From contig NZ_JARCJD010000012.1 in the NCBI RefSeq assembly GCF_028890115.1, positions 1 to 64,000 on the forward strand: a stretch of 64,000 bases of DNA. Direction: 5' to 3'. The notes under the pieces were generated by a model. The model was not told the DNA's origin. It made no database searches and worked only from the letters and a program-made list of their open reading frames with translations. Position numbers and translations under genes: made by a program. This DNA is from Phaeobacter sp. QD34_24 (lineage in GTDB: Bacteria; Pseudomonadota; Alphaproteobacteria; Rhodobacterales; Rhodobacteraceae). Within the stretch, counting starts at the first letter, position 1. Each line of letters begins with the position of its first letter. Positions 61,878 through 64,000 of the stretch are shown in pieces.

Positions 61878-64000
61878 TCAGTCGCCCTGTTTCAGCCCCA
61901 TCAGCGCCGCGGCGAAGGGGTTGTCGGGATCGATCTGCTTTTCCTTCTTGGGCGGGCGGGCCGAGTAGGTCTTGCTGCCCTGCTGCTGAGGACGTCCGCC
62001 CTTCTTGCCGCCGGGCTTGCCGGGGCCGCCCTTGGCACCACGGGGCTTGCCCTTGCCGCCTGCGCCGCCACCTGCACCGCCACGGGCGTCCTGCCCACGG
62101 CGCTGGCCACGGTTTCCGCCCTGCTGACGGGCACGACCGCCCCAGGTGAAGGTGTAAAAGACCTCGACCTCGGGGGCATCAACTGCCACATCGGCGGCTT
62201 CGCCGGTCGGGGTCTCGTTTTCGGCAACTTCGGCAACGGCTTCTGTGGCTTCGGCTTCGGGAGCCGTTTCGGCAACCGGTGCAACACCTTCGTCCGGGAT
62301 GGCTGCCGCTTCGGGCACCACATCGGCCGGAGCCGCCTCCCCTTCAGCCGCCGGAGCGGCAGCGGGCGTATTCTCGGCTTCAGCGGCGGCATCCATCACC
62401 GGCTGGCCTTCAGCAGGCGTGCCAGTCTCGGCCACGACTGCATCCACCGGCTTCACCTTTTCCCGCTCGCCCTTCTCGGCGCGGTAGCCAAGGCCCTGCA
62501 TCAGATCGGCAAATTGTTCCAGCGTCATGCCGGTGATCGACAGCATGTCGGGCTTGGCCTCGAAACCACCGCGGCTGTCTTCGGCGCGCAGCATATCGGC
62601 CAGGCGCTCCAGCATATCGACGCGGATCATCCGCTCGCCTGCGGCGCGGTAGCCGGACATGGTGTCATAGCCTTCGGGCGCATCCTTGATGGTCGGCACG
62701 GTGACCAGACCCGGCGGCGGCGCCTCGGGGAAGTCCTGCAAGCCATTTGCCAGCGACCACAGCACCAGACGCAGGCGCGTCGGGGCGGGTTTCAGCAGCA
62801 ACGGCATGAAAATGGTGAACTGGCCGAAGCGCAGACCGTGTTTGCGCAGCGCACCGCGCGCGTCCTGGTCCAGGTCCTTGACCTCCTGCGCGACGCTGTG
62901 ACGCGGCAGAAGACCCAGCGCTTCGACCATGCGGAAGGCGAAACCACGGGCCAGGCCGTTCAGCTCTTCGTCCTTCTGCAGATTGATCAGCGGCTCAAAC
63001 AGCGCCTGGATCTTGCGGCTGATGAAATGCTGCAGGCGGCGTTCGACCTTCTGCGCGACCTCTGCGCCTGCGGCATCATCCACGAAGACCTGTACACCCG
63101 GCGTGAGCGGATCCGCTCCGGCAACCAATTTGCCCACCGCGCTGTCGCCCCACATGAGGCCGCCCTGTTCGGTAAAATCAATTTCGGTATCGGGTGCGTT
63201 GTAGAACCGGTCCGCCCGCAGATGAAAATGCGGCACCAGCGCCTGCATGGAGGCGGATTTCAGCGCCTTTGCCTCGGCGCCCTCTGCCCCCTTGTCAGGC
63301 GAGAACCGGAATCCTTCGAGCCGTCCGACGAATTCGCCCTCGACGGTCACTTCACCCTTGTCATTCACTTCGGCCAAAAGGGCCTCCTTCTGTTTGAGCC
63401 GGCGCAAAAGCACGGATGTGCGCCGGTCCACAAATTTTTCAGTCAGCCGCTCGTGCAGTGCGTCCGACAACCTGTCTTCTACAGCGCGCGTTTGCTCACG
63501 CCAATGACTTTCATCATGTAGCCAGCCTTTCCTCTGGGCCACATAGGTCCAAGTGCGGATAAATGCCAATCGTTTTGACAGAACATCGATATTTCCGTCT
63601 GTCCGATCGATCCTTTTGATCTGTCGCGCCATCCAATCGTCGGGGACAACGCCGCCGCCATGCAGGTGATCGAAAATCCCCCGCAAAAGTGCGGCATGTT
63701 CACTGTGGCTGATGCCGCGGAAGTCGGGGATTCGGCAGACATCCCACAACAGCCGCACCGAGGGCGCATTGGTGGTACGCGCCAGGATCTCGGGATCCTG
63801 CGACAGCGCCTTCAGGGCCAACAGGTCGTCCGCCTCGCGCGCCTTGATCAGCACCTCATCCTGCGGGCTGACCTCCAGCGAGCGGACCAGCGCCTCCACC
63901 GTGCCGAACTGCAGCGCGGAAGAGCGCCAGTTGAGTTTCTTCAGCGGCGTGAAGCGATGTTCCATGATCGCCTGGGCCGTTCCTTCGTCCAAGGGCCGAG
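61878..64000 (-). CDS. Helicase-family protein, C-terminal part (5' end outside the window)
   Basis: At least 707 residues are visible; the N-terminal ATPase motifs lie beyond base 64000. What is seen is a helical SUV3/DEAD-type C-terminal region: RFTPLKKLNWRSSALQFGTV at the start, KALSQDPEILARTTNAPSVR, and RLTEKFVDRRTSVLLRRL. After about residue 520 comes a long acidic alanine-, proline- and glutamate-rich stretch, then a basic glycine-arginine-lysine stretch (GGRARQQGGNRGQRRGQDAR) and a short end (DPDNPFAAALMGLKQGD). This matches the large alphaproteobacterial MgpS-like helicases. It is presumed to act on RNA. Confidence 0.85.
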   Translation of the reverse strand, partial: RPLDEGTAQAIMEHRFTPLKKLNWRSSALQFGTVEALVRSLEVSPQDEVLIKAREADDLLALKALSQDPEILARTTNAPSVRLLWDVCRIPDFRGISHSEHAALLRGIFDHLHGGGVVPDDWMARQIKRIDRTDGNIDVLSKRLAFIRTWTYVAQRKGWLHDESHWREQTRAVEDRLSDALHERLTEKFVDRRTSVLLRRLKQKEALLAEVNDKGEVTVEGEFVGRLEGFRFSPDKGAEGAEAKALKSASMQALVPHFHLRADRFYNAPDTEIDFTEQGGLMWGDSAVGKLVAGADPLTPGVQVFVDDAAGAEVAQKVERRLQHFISRKIQALFEPLINLQKDEELNGLARGFAFRMVEALGLLPRHSVAQEVKDLDQDARGALRKHGLRFGQFTIFMPLLLKPAPTRLRLVLWSLANGLQDFPEAPPPGLVTVPTIKDAPEGYDTMSGYRAAGERMIRVDMLERLADMLRAEDSRGGFEAKPDMLSITGMTLEQFADLMQGLGYRAEKGEREKVKPVDAVVAETGTPAEGQPVMDAAAEAENTPAAAPAAEGEAAPADVVPEAAAIPDEGVAPVAETAPEAEATEAVAEVAENETPTGEAADVAVDAPEVEVFYTFTWGGRARQQGGNRGQRRGQDARGGAGGGAGGKGKPRGAKGGPGKPGGKKGGRPQQQGSKTYSARPPKKEKQIDPDNPFAAALMGLKQGD

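Overview
The window is chromosomal DNA of a GC-rich alphaproteobacterium. The gene families and their order point to the Rhodobacteraceae, most likely the Roseobacter group: a split hisBHAFE cluster, TRAP transporters, secreted RTX proteins with short FIF-type C-termini, a bioBFDA operon with BioR-like boxes, and a cobS/cobT pair. This assignment rests on gene content and codon use; no ribosomal RNA gene is present. Almost every gene has a clear Shine-Dalgarno sequence or a 1-4 base overlap with its neighbour.

Layout. 1-340: two identical tRNA-Gly genes, each with its own hairpin terminator. 488-1840: a class III transaminase. 1988-12118: histidine genes hisB, hisH, hisA, hisF and hisE, with unrelated genes between them (a TetR/membrane-protein pair, an AraC/peroxiredoxin pair, a hemophore-like RTX protein, small domain-of-unknown-function proteins). 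12489-15852: small housekeeping genes, rlmB and tRNA-Tyr. 15982-20041: a glycine-betaine/TMAO-type ABC transporter. 20414-24491: bioBFDA with two BioR boxes. 24679-31001: a TPP-riboswitch-controlled thiCOSGEFD operon. 31014-33562: a hybrid histidine kinase split by a one-base deletion. 34021-37894: a TakP-like TRAP transporter whose small permease carries an extra TM2-like, coiled-coil N-terminus. 38223-46578: desaturase, EamA exporter, orphan TRAP binding protein, P450 with divergent LysR regulator, and several poorly characterised genes.

46750-52187 is the accessory region. The 3' 45 bases of tRNA-Thr are repeated exactly 2.9 kb downstream. They bound an AT-richer element that has no integrase but carries a DUF4365 gene, a partner gene interrupted by one in-frame TGA, and a small double helix-turn-helix protein. 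The same 21-base sequence, built from CTGTGTCC repeats, occurs in both arms. Beyond the second repeat lie the eroded N-terminus of a tyrosine recombinase and an apparent type II restriction-modification pair (C5 methyltransferase plus NaeI-like nuclease). The simplest reading is two elements stacked in one tRNA gene.

52359-64000 returns to core chromosome: a CobW GTPase behind a Zur-like palindrome, an Lrp regulator, a PAS protein, a K+/H+ antiporter, cobT/cobS, a potassium channel with a C-terminal zinc ribbon, CarD, ferredoxin FdxA, an S4 RNA-binding protein, and the 3' part of a large helicase gene that runs off the window.
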